The position numbers were made by a program, and so were the translations under genes. Positions 1-8,080 of a DNA stretch of 53,873 nt are shown in pieces. How positions within the stretch are numbered: the stretch's first letter is position 1; each line of letters starts with the position of its first letter. The stretch is from Flavobacteriia bacterium (GTDB lineage: Bacteria; Bacteroidota; Bacteroidia; Flavobacteriales_D; Crocinitomicaceae): assembly GCA_947464135.1 (NCBI GenBank), contig CANHVK010000008.1, positions 1 to 53,873 of the forward strand, given 5' to 3'. The notes under the pieces were generated by a model. The model was not told the origin of the DNA. It ran no database searches and saw only the letters and a list, made by a program, of their open reading frames with translations.

Positions 1-74
1 AAAACTCAATCTATTTATTTACAAATTTAGAATATTTGTAAATTCCTCCCCACGTTTTGCGATTGATCCGTTTT

Positions 75-659
75 TTATTCTAACTCAACTAAGACCTCAT
101 TTTTACGATTAAATATTTCAAATGGCGCATTATAGCCGAAAAAATAAAATTTATTAGAATACTTAATTCCTTCCTTATCTAAAGCAGCTTTTAACTCCTG
201 TTTATACTTTTCTATTTCAGCATCGTTAGCCCAGCCACTGAATGTAATTGCAGCTAGTGTTTTGGCTGGTTCTATTTTAAATTCGATTTGGGATTGATTT
301 GGTATAGGGAGCGTTTCTTTATTTAATTTCTTAGGAACCATAAACATCATTGTCATCGAATCTTCTAATGTCATTGTTACAGGTGAAGTCATTGATATTT
401 TTTCTTTTCTTGCATTATTTCCAAAAATATAACCTGCTAAAATCGAGAAACCCTGACTGGATGCATTTTTATACCCTTTTTGAGAAAGTTTAACAGATGT
501 AAACAATGTTGATGGATAATTTCTTATTTCAAATTGCTCATATTTTTTTTTAACATCATAAGGATATGTTTCAATATTTCGTTGGCCATAAATGAAGTAA
601 AACTGAACTACTATGAATAATACTAAGAATATGACGAGGATGATTGTTATTATTTTCAT
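75..659 (-). CDS. SOUL-family heme-binding-like protein, membrane anchored
   Basis: This 194-residue protein has one hydrophobic N-terminal segment (about residues 3-24, MKIITIILVIFLVLFIVVQF), which suggests a signal anchor or inner-membrane tether. The rest matches the SOUL/heme-binding protein family: the opening IETYPYDVKKKYEQFEIRNY, the central ISMTSPVTM stretch and the closing FYFFGYNAPFEIFNRKNEV are the usual landmarks. Some SOUL proteins bind heme or porphyrin, but the family has no firmly conserved axial ligand, so binding here is inferred and the cellular role is unknown. It lies 242 bases downstream of rlmN on the same strand and is probably transcribed separately. I saw no TAnnTTTG box in front of it. 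The family call is fairly secure and the function is not. Confidence 0.85.
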   Translation of the reverse strand: MKIITIILVIFLVLFIVVQFYFIYGQRNIETYPYDVKKKYEQFEIRNYPSTLFTSVKLSQKGYKNASSQGFSILAGYIFGNNARKEKISMTSPVTMTLEDSMTMMFMVPKKLNKETLPIPNQSQIEFKIEPAKTLAAITFSGWANDAEIEKYKQELKAALDKEGIKYSNKFYFFGYNAPFEIFNRKNEVLVELE

Positions 660-901
660 TTATTTATTGTTAAGGTGAATTTTTGCGACATATCCATGCG
701 CCTAAGTTCTGATTACGGTATTCATACGAAATGATTTATATATAAATATATTCATTTGTAATGAAAATAAATCATTGATTTTAATTTGAGTTATTCTAGC
801 GATTATTGATTTTAAATCACAAGTTTAATAACCCAATCGATTAAAAAAATCCTTTAAAATAAATTTAGACTTATTATATTTATACAATATTGCTAAACCG
901 A
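660..901. other. intergenic stretch with an AT-rich nested inverted repeat
   Basis: This 242-base gap between rlmN and the SOUL gene holds no credible ORF. It contains a nested inverted repeat: AATGATTTAT at 730-739 pairs with ATAAATCATT at 767-776, and inside it TTCAT (751-755) pairs with ATGAA (761-765). No T-run follows on either strand, so it is not a classical terminator. It could be a stem-loop in the rlmN 3' region or a protein-binding palindrome, or it may be chance in very AT-rich DNA. Confidence 0.4.
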
Positions 902-1978
902 TTAATTCTTTAAAATTCTTTTTTCAGCTGAAATTATTTTATTCTTGTTTGCTAATTGACCGCAAGCTGCATCAATGTCTTTTCCTCGGCTTCTTCTAAC
1001 GTTTACAATCAGATTTCTTGATTCAAGATAGCTAGCAAAATTTGAAACTCTTTCATCATCTGCTTTTTGAAACATTTCATCGTCAATTGAATTATATTCA
1101 ATTATATTTATCTTACAAGGAACACATTTACAAAACTCGGCTAATTCTTTTGCATCTAAAAGTGAATCATTAAAATCTTTAAAAATGATATATTCAAAGG
1201 TTGGTCTGGTACTTGTTTTTTCATAGAAATATACCAAAGCATCTTGGAGAATTGCTAAATTATTAGTGTCATTAATCTCCATGATTTTACTTCTTTTTTC
1301 ATCGTTAGCGGCATGGAGAGATAAAGCTAGATTAAAACGAACTTCATCATCCCCTAATTTTTTAATCATTTTCGCAATACCAGCCGTTGATACAGTAATT
1401 CTTCTTGGTGACATATTTAAACCATCTTCAGAAGTAAGAATTTCCACTGAACGCAATACATTTTTGTAATTTAATAAAGGTTCACCCATACCCATGTAAA
1501 CGATATTAGTTAGGGATTGCTGATATTTAGACTCAGCTAATTTTTTTAAATATACCACTTGATCTACTATTTCTCCTGCTGTTAAATTTCGCAACAATTT
1601 TAATTTCCCTGTTGCGCAAAATTTACAAGATAAACTACAACCTACTTGTGACGAAATACAAGCAGTTGTTCTATTAGTTGTCGGTATTAAAACTCCTTCG
1701 ACAACTTTTGTTGGCTCTATTTCAAAGGCACATTTGATTGTTTTATCTTTGCTTATTTGTTGGTCATCTAATTTTATTTTATCAATAAAAAAATGTGCTT
1801 TTAACTTTTCACGCAAGGATAAACTTAGGTTTGACATTTCGTCAAATGAAGAAACATTTTTTTTCCAAAGCCATTCATAAACTTGTTTAGCTCTAAAGCT
1901 TTTTTCGTCTAATTTTTTAAATGATTCTTTAAGTTCATTTATGTTTAGATTTCTAATGTTTTCCAATTTTTCAGGCAT
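902..1978 (-). CDS. rlmN: 23S rRNA/tRNA adenine C2-methyltransferase RlmN
   Basis: This is a radical-SAM enzyme that methylates C2 of A2503 in 23S rRNA, and in many bacteria also A37 of some tRNAs. The 358 residues are the usual family length. The [4Fe-4S]/SAM motif CxxxCxxC is C114, C118 and C121 (CSLSCKFCATG). The two catalytic cysteines of the ping-pong mechanism are present: C107 in TACISSQVGC and C339 in DIDAACGQLA. The glycine-rich YMGMGEPLLNY stretch and the ALSLHAAND motif are also conserved. It starts one base after the stop of the LtaS-like gene, so the two are co-transcribed and probably translationally coupled. It needs Fe-S clusters; the SUF operon in this window would be a plausible supplier. 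Confidence 0.97.
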   Translation of the reverse strand: MPEKLENIRNLNINELKESFKKLDEKSFRAKQVYEWLWKKNVSSFDEMSNLSLSLREKLKAHFFIDKIKLDDQQISKDKTIKCAFEIEPTKVVEGVLIPTTNRTTACISSQVGCSLSCKFCATGKLKLLRNLTAGEIVDQVVYLKKLAESKYQQSLTNIVYMGMGEPLLNYKNVLRSVEILTSEDGLNMSPRRITVSTAGIAKMIKKLGDDEVRFNLALSLHAANDEKRSKIMEINDTNNLAILQDALVYFYEKTSTRPTFEYIIFKDFNDSLLDAKELAEFCKCVPCKINIIEYNSIDDEMFQKADDERVSNFASYLESRNLIVNVRRSRGKDIDAACGQLANKNKIISAEKRILKN

Positions 1979-1979
1979 A

Positions 1980-3848
1980 TTATAATTTTTTATAATAATT
2001 GTAAATGCTATTTAATGTTGCTTCAGCATTTTTTTTCTCTATTTTAAAATCTTTTTCAGTAAAACTTTGTTGAATGTACAGTTTTTCATGTAATTGATAG
2101 GTAAAATTTCCTTTTTTAGTAGCCCATCCAAATCCTTTGTTAATAGTATGAATGGCAAATTCAGGACATTTATTACTTAATAAATTTTTGCTCCAGGGAT
2201 AAGAATTTGTTTTAATTCCCAGTTGACCTAATAGAGTTTTAGGAAAATCACATTGTGCACCTAAAATTGAATTTCTTTTCCCTTTGTATTCTTGTTTTAA
2301 AACAGGTCCCCAAAACATTATTGGAATCTTAAAAAATGGAGATTCATGTGGGGTAGGAGCAGATGGTGTTGTATGACCATGATCTGAAATAAAAATAAAC
2401 AATGTATTTTTAAACCAAGGTTCTTTTTGAATTTTATTAATAAATTTCCCTAAGCACCAATCAGCATATAATACGGAGTTCATATAATCACTTTCAATTC
2501 CTTTGTATTTTTTTGGTGTTTTATTAGGATAATCATAGGGTGAATGTGTACTTCCAGTAAAGACACATTGTAAAAATGGTTTTTTTCTTTTATTAATTTC
2601 TTCCAATAAAAAGGAGTATACATCTTCATCATAGTAACTGAGTTTTCCTCTTTTTTTGGAAGGAAGATTGTTTTCATCTATAATGTTTTCAAATTTATGG
2701 TCCATTAAGAATCCGCCTATATTACCATATTTCAAATCACCACCAAAAAGATATCCAGTTTCGTATCCAATTTGTTGTAAATCTTGGTTGATCGTTCTTA
2801 ATTTTCTGCTTTTTTCTGGCTGCATTGTTATAGAAACTTCTGGTAGTGCTGGAAAGCCACTGAATATTGTAGCATTACCAATTTCAGAAGTTCCACTTGC
2901 AGCATATATGTTATCAAATAGGTAGCCTTTTTTAGTTAACATATTGAAATTTGGAGTTGCACCTTTTGTTTTCCCTATACAATCTATTGCTTCTGAACTC
3001 CATCCTTCAAAAATTACCAATAAAATATTTGGTTTTTTATTTTTAAGTATATAAGTGCTGGTACTGTCGTTGTATTCGTTTAATTTTTTGGTAATCAAAT
3101 TTGCTTCAGTAGTGTCAATTTTGGGTATAATATCATCTAAATTAGATTTGTTGTAAATTAAGTAGCTTTTTGCAAAGTTATAAGGTGTATTTACTGATAA
3201 GTCATTTAAAACTGGCTTATTACTATAAATAGCACTATTTATATTCAATGGAATTTGTTGAATTCCGCCACGTAATAATAAAAAGCTTGTAATTCCTAAT
3301 ACAACAAAACCAAAAAAGGAAGTGATTATTTTAATGAAATGATTTTTTTTATCAGATTCATTTGTAAAAATCAGATTCATTTTTTTCAAAACAAAATATG
3401 AAAATATAAATTCAATATTACCGAAAATAAAAAATAAAAAAGTAGACGTCCAAGACGCTGTTCTAAAAACTTCATCAGGATTTGATAGATGTTTGAAAAC
3501 ACGTGATGTTAATTTATGATTCCATTCTTCATAGATTTGAATTTCTCCACTGTGTATCAAAATCACAAAAGCTAATTCTAAATATAATACTATATAAAAG
3601 ACAATTCTCAATAACTTTTTATTGTAATTGCTTAAAAAACTCAAAATTAGAATTGGTAACACAGATAGTGCAGCAGCCATAGCTATATCTAATCTAAAAG
3701 AATGTAAAAAAGCTTGAATCCATTCTGTGATTGTTGCTTCTTTTAATTTCTGAATATGAAATAAAGAAAAAAGGATTCTATGAAAATCAAAAAGTAAAAC
3801 CCAGAAAAATAAGAAAAGCAGATATCTGTAGAAGATTTTTTTAAACAT
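1980..3848 (-). CDS. LTA-synthase-family membrane sulfatase / phosphoglycerol-type transferase
   Basis: This 622-residue membrane enzyme has about five N-terminal transmembrane segments (roughly residues 5-30, 55-72, 80-100, 135-155 and 172-192) followed by an extracytoplasmic alkaline-phosphatase/sulfatase fold (about 270-560). The LtaS layout is visible: a metal-binding glutamate E281 in ILLVIFEGWSS, the nucleophile T320 in NIYAASGTSEIGN, and D489/H490 in FISDHGHTTPS. LtaS in Gram-positives polymerises glycerol phosphate from phosphatidylglycerol. In Gram-negative Bacteroidota the substrate is generally unknown; transfer of phosphoglycerol or phosphoethanolamine to lipid or glycan is a reasonable inference. 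It is the first gene of a two-gene operon with rlmN. A TAATTTTG box (complement of 3867-3874) lies just upstream. Family call secure, substrate open. Confidence 0.88.
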   Translation of the reverse strand: MFKKIFYRYLLFLFFWVLLFDFHRILFSLFHIQKLKEATITEWIQAFLHSFRLDIAMAAALSVLPILILSFLSNYNKKLLRIVFYIVLYLELAFVILIHSGEIQIYEEWNHKLTSRVFKHLSNPDEVFRTASWTSTFLFFIFGNIEFIFSYFVLKKMNLIFTNESDKKNHFIKIITSFFGFVVLGITSFLLLRGGIQQIPLNINSAIYSNKPVLNDLSVNTPYNFAKSYLIYNKSNLDDIIPKIDTTEANLITKKLNEYNDSTSTYILKNKKPNILLVIFEGWSSEAIDCIGKTKGATPNFNMLTKKGYLFDNIYAASGTSEIGNATIFSGFPALPEVSITMQPEKSRKLRTINQDLQQIGYETGYLFGGDLKYGNIGGFLMDHKFENIIDENNLPSKKRGKLSYYDEDVYSFLLEEINKRKKPFLQCVFTGSTHSPYDYPNKTPKKYKGIESDYMNSVLYADWCLGKFINKIQKEPWFKNTLFIFISDHGHTTPSAPTPHESPFFKIPIMFWGPVLKQEYKGKRNSILGAQCDFPKTLLGQLGIKTNSYPWSKNLLSNKCPEFAIHTINKGFGWATKKGNFTYQLHEKLYIQQSFTEKDFKIEKKNAEATLNSIYNYYKKL

Positions 3849-3866
3849 AAATTCTTTGTTGATTTA

Positions 3867-3874
3867 CAAAATTA
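3867..3874 (-). promoter_or_regulatory. candidate promoter -7 element for the LtaS-like gene/rlmN operon
   Basis: On the minus strand this reads TAATTTTG, matching the Bacteroidota -7 consensus TAnnTTTG. The implied start site is about a dozen bases before the ATG. I do not see a good -33 TTTG partner, so confidence is moderate. Confidence 0.4.
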
Positions 3875-3892
3875 AACAATTACTGTAGATAC

Positions 3893-3921
3893 TTTCTTTC
3901 TTTTTAATTTATCTATCTTTG
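3893..3921 (+). promoter_or_regulatory. candidate folD promoter (TTTC-N17-TATCTTTG)
   Basis: A -7 element TATCTTTG lies at 3914-3921 with a near-consensus -33 element TTTC at 3893-3896, separated by 17 bases. This fits the Bacteroidota sigma-ABfr pattern TTTG-N(17-23)-TAnnTTTG. The predicted start lies about 14 bases before the folD ATG. Confidence 0.6.
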
Positions 3922-3939
3922 TAATAAAAATTAAAATTT

Positions 3940-4818
3940 ATGAATCTTCTTGACGGAAAAGCAACGGCATCACAAATTAAACAAGAACTTGCTTTTGCTG
4001 TTCAACAAAGAAAAGCTCAAGGGAAAAAAATACCCCATTTAGCTGCTGTTTTGGTTGGTAACGATGGTGGGTCATTAACTTATGTAAATGCAAAAGTTAA
4101 GGCCTGTGAAGAATGTGGATTTGAAAGTACTCTCATAAGATATGATGAATCTGTATCTGAAGAGTTGTTGTTAAAAAAAATTGAAACATTAAATAATGAT
4201 CCAAGTATTGATGGATTTATCGTACAGCTACCTTTGCCTCCGCATATCGACGAGATGAAAATTACACAAGCTATTGATCCAAATAAAGATGTTGATGGTT
4301 TTCACCCAGAGAACATTGGTAAAATGGTATTGAATCTTCCTGGTTTTCTATCCGCAACACCTGCTGGTATTTTAGAATTATTAAAGAGAAATAATATAGA
4401 AACAGAAGGTAAAAATTGTGTTATTATAGGAAGATCTAATATCGTAGGAACTCCATTGAGTATTATGCTTACAAGGAATTCAAATCCAGGTAACTGTACT
4501 GTTACTTTAACCCATAGTATGACACAAAATCTCAAAGAAATTTCACTTACTGCTGATATTTTAGTAGCAGCAATTGGTCAACCAAATTTTGTTACAAAAG
4601 ATATGGTAAAACCAGGTGCTGTTGTTATTGATGTAGGTACAACACGCGTAGAAGATCATTCTAAAAAAGCTGGTTGGAGATTAGTTGGTGATGTGAAATT
4701 TGACGATGTTGCTTCTTTAACATCTTTCATTTCTCCTGTACCTGGTGGAGTTGGCCCAATGACAATCGCATCCTTAATGATTAATACTTTAAAAGCAATG
4801 GAATTGAATAATAAATAA
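3940..4818 (+). CDS. folD: bifunctional methylenetetrahydrofolate dehydrogenase / methenyl-THF cyclohydrolase FolD
   Basis: This enzyme interconverts 5,10-methylene-THF, 5,10-methenyl-THF and 10-formyl-THF with NADP, feeding purine and formyl-Met synthesis. The 292 residues match the family. The active-site Tyr and Lys are Y48 and K52 in [16 protein letters not shown]. The conserved QLPLPPHI motif, [11 protein letters not shown], the Rossmann signature [17 protein letters not shown] and the closing [15 protein letters not shown] are all present. It is a single-gene unit with its own promoter, facing waaA. gcvP elsewhere in the window generates methylene-THF through the glycine cleavage system, so the two belong to the same one-carbon pool although they are not adjacent. 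Confidence 0.97.
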   Translation: MNLLDGKATASQIKQELAFAVQQRKAQGKKIPHLAAVLVGNDGGSLTYVNAKVKACEECGFESTLIRYDESVSEELLLKKIETLNNDPSIDGFIVQLPLPPHIDEMKITQAIDPNKDVDGFHPENIGKMVLNLPGFLSATPAGILELLKRNNIETEGKNCVIIGRSNIVGTPLSIMLTRNSNPGNCTVTLTHSMTQNLKEISLTADILVAAIGQPNFVTKDMVKPGAVVIDVGTTRVEDHSKKAGWRLVGDVKFDDVASLTSFISPVPGGVGPMTIASLMINTLKAMELNNK

Positions 4819-4820
4819 TC

Positions 4821-6029
4821 TTAATTGTAAATTTCGTTTATTATTTTTTGCGATGCGCCTTTAGATGTTTCAATAATCTTTTCACATTTTCTTTTTACAT
4901 CTTCTAAACGATTTTCATAAAAAGAGAAAGCAATACATAATTCAAATTCGTTAGAAATATTCTTTGCCACTCCTTCTTTAATAAAAAAGTCTGCTTCAGG
5001 AAATTTAGTATGTTTAGGTCCAAATACAGTAGGTAATCCAAATACAATAGGTTCTAATGTATTATGTAAATTCCCTGTGAAACCACCACCAACAAGTGCA
5101 AATTTACCGTATTGATATGCATTGGAAAGCTTACCGATTGAATCAATTAATAATATTTGTTCATTAGAGTATAGGTTGAATTTTGAATAACGTATAATTC
5201 TATTTAAGAATAAAGACTCTATCTGAAGAAGGTGTTTTTCACTTATGTCGTGAGGGGCAATGATGATTTTATCTTTAATTTGATTAGTGTTTAGAACTGC
5301 ATAAAGAATAGATTCTTCATACTGCCAACTACTTCCTAAAATGATTGCTTTTGAATTGTTTAAAAATGATTCAATAATATTATCTTTGGATAGATTTTCT
5401 TTGTTTTCAATTACTTTATCATAGCGAGTGTCTCCTGTAATTATTACCTTCTTAATGCCAATTTTATTTAATAGATTTTTTGTTTCTTCATTTTGAACAA
5501 AAAATAGATTAAAACATTTTAATGCTTTTCTAAAATTCACACCAAAAGGTTTAAAGAAATGTTGGTTTGGCCTTAAAATACAACTGATTGAATATAAAGG
5601 AATATGTAGGTTTTTGGCAATGAAAATATAGTTCAACCAGAATTCATATTTTACAAAAAATATTTTTTTTGGATTGATCGTTTTTATAAATTTTTTTGCG
5701 TTTTGGGGAGTGTCAATTGGAAGATAGAAAACATAATCGGCACAATGATTTCTTTTGTTGTAATTTTCCATACCAGATGGACTAAAAAAGGTAACTAAAA
5801 TTTTACACGATAAATCTCTTTTTTTTAGCAAGTTCATCAACGGGATACCCTGATCAAATTCACCCAATGAAGCACAATGTATCCAAATAATGTTTTTATT
5901 ATCAATGGATTTAAGGTTTTTCCAAATATTTTTTCTCCCTTTTATAAATAATTTTGCTTTTGGATTAAAGAATGAAAATAGAGTTATCAGGAATGAATAA
6001 AATCGAATAGAAATGTTATATATCAACAT
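4821..6029 (-). CDS. waaA: 3-deoxy-D-manno-octulosonic acid (Kdo) transferase WaaA
   Basis: This GT30 glycosyltransferase transfers Kdo from CMP-Kdo to the lipid A precursor at the cytoplasmic face of the inner membrane. The 402-residue protein has an N-terminal hydrophobic anchor (about residues 5-22). The family hallmark IIWIHCASLGEFDQG carries the putative catalytic base E57, and the C-terminal half has the nucleotide-binding FALVGGGFTGNLHNTLEP stretch followed by VFGPKHTKFPEA. Its presence shows that the organism makes LPS with Kdo. It is the second gene of an operon, two bases after the stop of the outer-membrane protein gene at 6032-6790. It converges with folD with only two bases between the stops and no terminator hairpin there. 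Confidence 0.95.
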   Translation of the reverse strand: MLIYNISIRFYSFLITLFSFFNPKAKLFIKGRKNIWKNLKSIDNKNIIWIHCASLGEFDQGIPLMNLLKKRDLSCKILVTFFSPSGMENYNKRNHCADYVFYLPIDTPQNAKKFIKTINPKKIFFVKYEFWLNYIFIAKNLHIPLYSISCILRPNQHFFKPFGVNFRKALKCFNLFFVQNEETKNLLNKIGIKKVIITGDTRYDKVIENKENLSKDNIIESFLNNSKAIILGSSWQYEESILYAVLNTNQIKDKIIIAPHDISEKHLLQIESLFLNRIIRYSKFNLYSNEQILLIDSIGKLSNAYQYGKFALVGGGFTGNLHNTLEPIVFGLPTVFGPKHTKFPEADFFIKEGVAKNISNEFELCIAFSFYENRLEDVKRKCEKIIETSKGASQKIINEIYN

Positions 6030-6031
6030 AA

Positions 6032-6790
6032 TTAATTATAATAGAATTCCTTAGGTTTGTCATTAAAAAAGGGGATATTCCATCCAATCTTTAAACCATA
6101 TGAATTATCATTTCTTAATTTAGTAGAAACTGCTAAATCAGGTTGGTCATAAAATACATTTCTTTGGTTTTTTGTAAATCCTTGTTGCAAATAAAAACCA
6201 ACATAAAAATTATATAAATTTTTTTCTGATACAAATTGATAACCAATGAATTCGGATAAAAACATCCCTTGTGTCAATCTATCATATCCTTTTGTATAGT
6301 CTTTTTCTAATTGTGGGACATTTATGCTGTTTGTTTCGATTCTGTATTTGTAGGATAAAAATCCAAGTCCAATTTTTAGTAACAAACCATTATTATTATT
6401 TTTTAAAGGAATTAATTTCCCTGTAACGTAAGATATACTAAAACCTCTTGTGAAAATTGGTATTGTTGCAATATTACCTTGATCGTCTGTGATGTTACCG
6501 TAGCTGTCCTTCAAATTTTCTAATAAGCTGTTTTCTATGTATTTATTTCCAAATATAAAATCGCAATTAATTAAATAGATCCAATTTTTTTTAGTTTTGT
6601 ATCCAATTTCAGTACCAATAGTATTAAACAAACCAAAACGTGTTTTCCAATCATTTGCAGGATTATTTATTGAATAATTAAAAGCTAACAAAGGATGCCC
6701 AAAATAAGAAGGAGTATTACTATCTCTTTCAACCGAAAAAGAATTCTTGTAAACGAAAAATACAATGAAAATTAAACTGAATACTTTCAT
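6032..6790 (-). CDS. acyloxyacyl-hydrolase/PagL-like outer-membrane beta-barrel protein, tentative
   Basis: This 252-residue protein has an N-terminal signal peptide (about residues 1-19, ending KNSFSVE). The remainder is rich in alternating aromatic and polar residues typical of beta strands (for example LLLKIGLGFLSYKYRI and FYVGFYLQQGF), consistent with an outer-membrane barrel of about eight to ten strands. No catalytic motif can be assigned with certainty. Its tight coupling to waaA (two-base gap) makes a lipid A or LPS modification or transport role plausible; PagL-type deacylases are one candidate, but I cannot confirm a catalytic His-Ser pair. A TATCTTTG box (minus strand, 6824-6831) precedes it, giving a short leader of about 28 bases. 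Treat it as an outer-membrane protein of unknown function. Confidence 0.6.
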   Translation of the reverse strand: MKVFSLIFIVFFVYKNSFSVERDSNTPSYFGHPLLAFNYSINNPANDWKTRFGLFNTIGTEIGYKTKKNWIYLINCDFIFGNKYIENSLLENLKDSYGNITDDQGNIATIPIFTRGFSISYVTGKLIPLKNNNNGLLLKIGLGFLSYKYRIETNSINVPQLEKDYTKGYDRLTQGMFLSEFIGYQFVSEKNLYNFYVGFYLQQGFTKNQRNVFYDQPDLAVSTKLRNDNSYGLKIGWNIPFFNDKPKEFYYN

Positions 6791-6823
6791 TAATCAAACT
6801 ATCATTTTAATAACATTAATATT

Positions 6824-6831
6824 CAAAGATA
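6824..6831 (-). promoter_or_regulatory. candidate -7 element for the barrel protein/waaA operon
   Basis: The minus strand reads TATCTTTG, a perfect TAnnTTTG match about 34 bases before the start codon. No convincing -33 element is seen. Confidence 0.45.
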
Positions 6832-6892
6832 GAATAATATTCAGTAATCCTGATTTAAAAAAAATCAAGTTTTTAATCAATTCAAATTAACT

Positions 6893-6900
6893 ATATTTGT
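6893..6900 (+). promoter_or_regulatory. candidate promoter -7 element of the nucleotide-sugar operon
   Basis: TATATTTG matches TAnnTTTG. A T-rich tract (6871-6875) lies where a -33 box is expected. Transcription would start near 6906, leaving a leader of about 38 bases to the ATG at 6944. This is the only promoter-like site I see for the eight-gene operon. Confidence 0.5.
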
Positions 6901-6943
6901 TAATGATTTTTTGCAAAGTTGTTTAGTGTTTGAATTTACGAGA

Positions 6944-8080
6944 ATGAAAAAAATACAAATGGTTGATTTGCAGTCTCAATATCAGAAAATAAAGTCTGGT
7001 ATTGATGTGGCAATAAACAATGTGATTGAACAGGCAAATTTTATAAATGGACCAGAAGTAGGTGAGTTTAGAATTCAATTAGAAAAATACTTAAATATTT
7101 CTCATGTTATTCCATGTGCAAATGGCACAGACGCTTTACAAATCGCCTTTATGGCATTAGATTTAAAGCCTGGAGATGAAGTTATAACACCTTCTTTTAC
7201 ATACATTGCAACAACTGAAGTAATCGCTTTGTTGGGGCTAACTCCCGTTTTTGTGGATGTATTGCCAGATACTTTTTGCATTGATCCATCAAAAATAGAA
7301 GAAGCGATAACTCCAAAAACAAAAGCAATTGTTCCAGTTCACCTTTATGGTCAATGTGCGGATATGGACTCAATACTTGAAATTGCTAAAAAATATAAAT
7401 TAAAAGTAGTTGAAGATACTGCTCAAGCAATTGGTGCTGAATATTTTCATAAAGATGGAACTGTTTCAAAAGCGGGAACCATTGGAGATATAGGTTGTAC
7501 ATCTTTTTTCCCATCTAAAAATTTAGGGTGTTATGGAGATGGGGGAGCAATTTTTACCAACGATGCATTTCTAGCTTCAAGTTTAAAAAAAATTGCAAAT
7601 CATGGTCAGGTGATAAAGTATCATCATGAGGTCGTTGGATGTAATTCTAGATTAGATACTATTCAAGCTGCAATCTTAAAAGTAAAACTACCCTTATTAG
7701 ATAGTTATTGTGCTGAAAGAAATAAAGTTGCTGAATTTTATAATAATGCTTTTAAGCCAGTGAGTCAAATAACAATACCATATATTTCGACGTACTCAAG
7801 TCATGTATATCATCAATATACAATCAAATTAAATGGAGTAAATAGACAAGAGTTAATTGATTATTTGTCAGATCATGGTATACCCTCGATGATTTACTAC
7901 CCTTTACCTGCGCACAAACAAGGTATGTTTAAATCATTTGGTAAAGAAAATCAATATTTACCGATTACGAACCAACTTACAGAATGTGTATTATCCTTGC
8001 CTATACATACTGAAATGGAGTTAGATCAATTGGAGTACATAACAAAACATATTATTTATTTTATAAATTCTTTTGCATGA
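6944..8080 (+). CDS. DegT/DnrJ/EryC1/StrS-family PLP aminotransferase, WbpE-like
   Basis: This 378-residue PLP-dependent sugar aminotransferase carries its Schiff-base lysine at K192 in TSFFPSKNLGCYGDGGA. Other family marks are the PCANGTDALQIAF loop, the VEDTAQAIGA aspartate motif and the C-terminal YYPLPAHKQ. The ATG at 6944 is chosen over an in-frame TTG at 6911, because homologues begin MxxIxMVDLQxQY and the TTG lies almost at the predicted transcript start. With the WbpB-, WbpD- and WbpA-like genes downstream, the best-supported role is the WbpE step: amination of UDP-2-acetamido-2-deoxy-3-keto-glucuronate at C3 with glutamate as donor. It overlaps ugd by ATGA, which implies translational coupling. 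A different keto-sugar substrate cannot be excluded from sequence. Confidence 0.85.
   Translation: MKKIQMVDLQSQYQKIKSGIDVAINNVIEQANFINGPEVGEFRIQLEKYLNISHVIPCANGTDALQIAFMALDLKPGDEVITPSFTYIATTEVIALLGLTPVFVDVLPDTFCIDPSKIEEAITPKTKAIVPVHLYGQCADMDSILEIAKKYKLKVVEDTAQAIGAEYFHKDGTVSKAGTIGDIGCTSFFPSKNLGCYGDGGAIFTNDAFLASSLKKIANHGQVIKYHHEVVGCNSRLDTIQAAILKVKLPLLDSYCAERNKVAEFYNNAFKPVSQITIPYISTYSSHVYHQYTIKLNGVNRQELIDYLSDHGIPSMIYYPLPAHKQGMFKSFGKENQYLPITNQLTECVLSLPIHTEMELDQLEYITKHIIYFINSFA

Noticed and set aside
18-42. Inverted repeat TTTACAAAT / ATTTGTAAA at the left edge
   Set aside because: Nine AT-rich pairs with a seven-base loop and no T-run; likely to occur by chance in this composition, and the context is cut by the window edge.
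6911-6943. In-frame TTG upstream extension of the aminotransferase
   Set aside because: The extension lies almost at the predicted transcript start and is absent from the usual N-terminus of the family (MxxIxMVDLQ); the ATG at 6944 is preferred.
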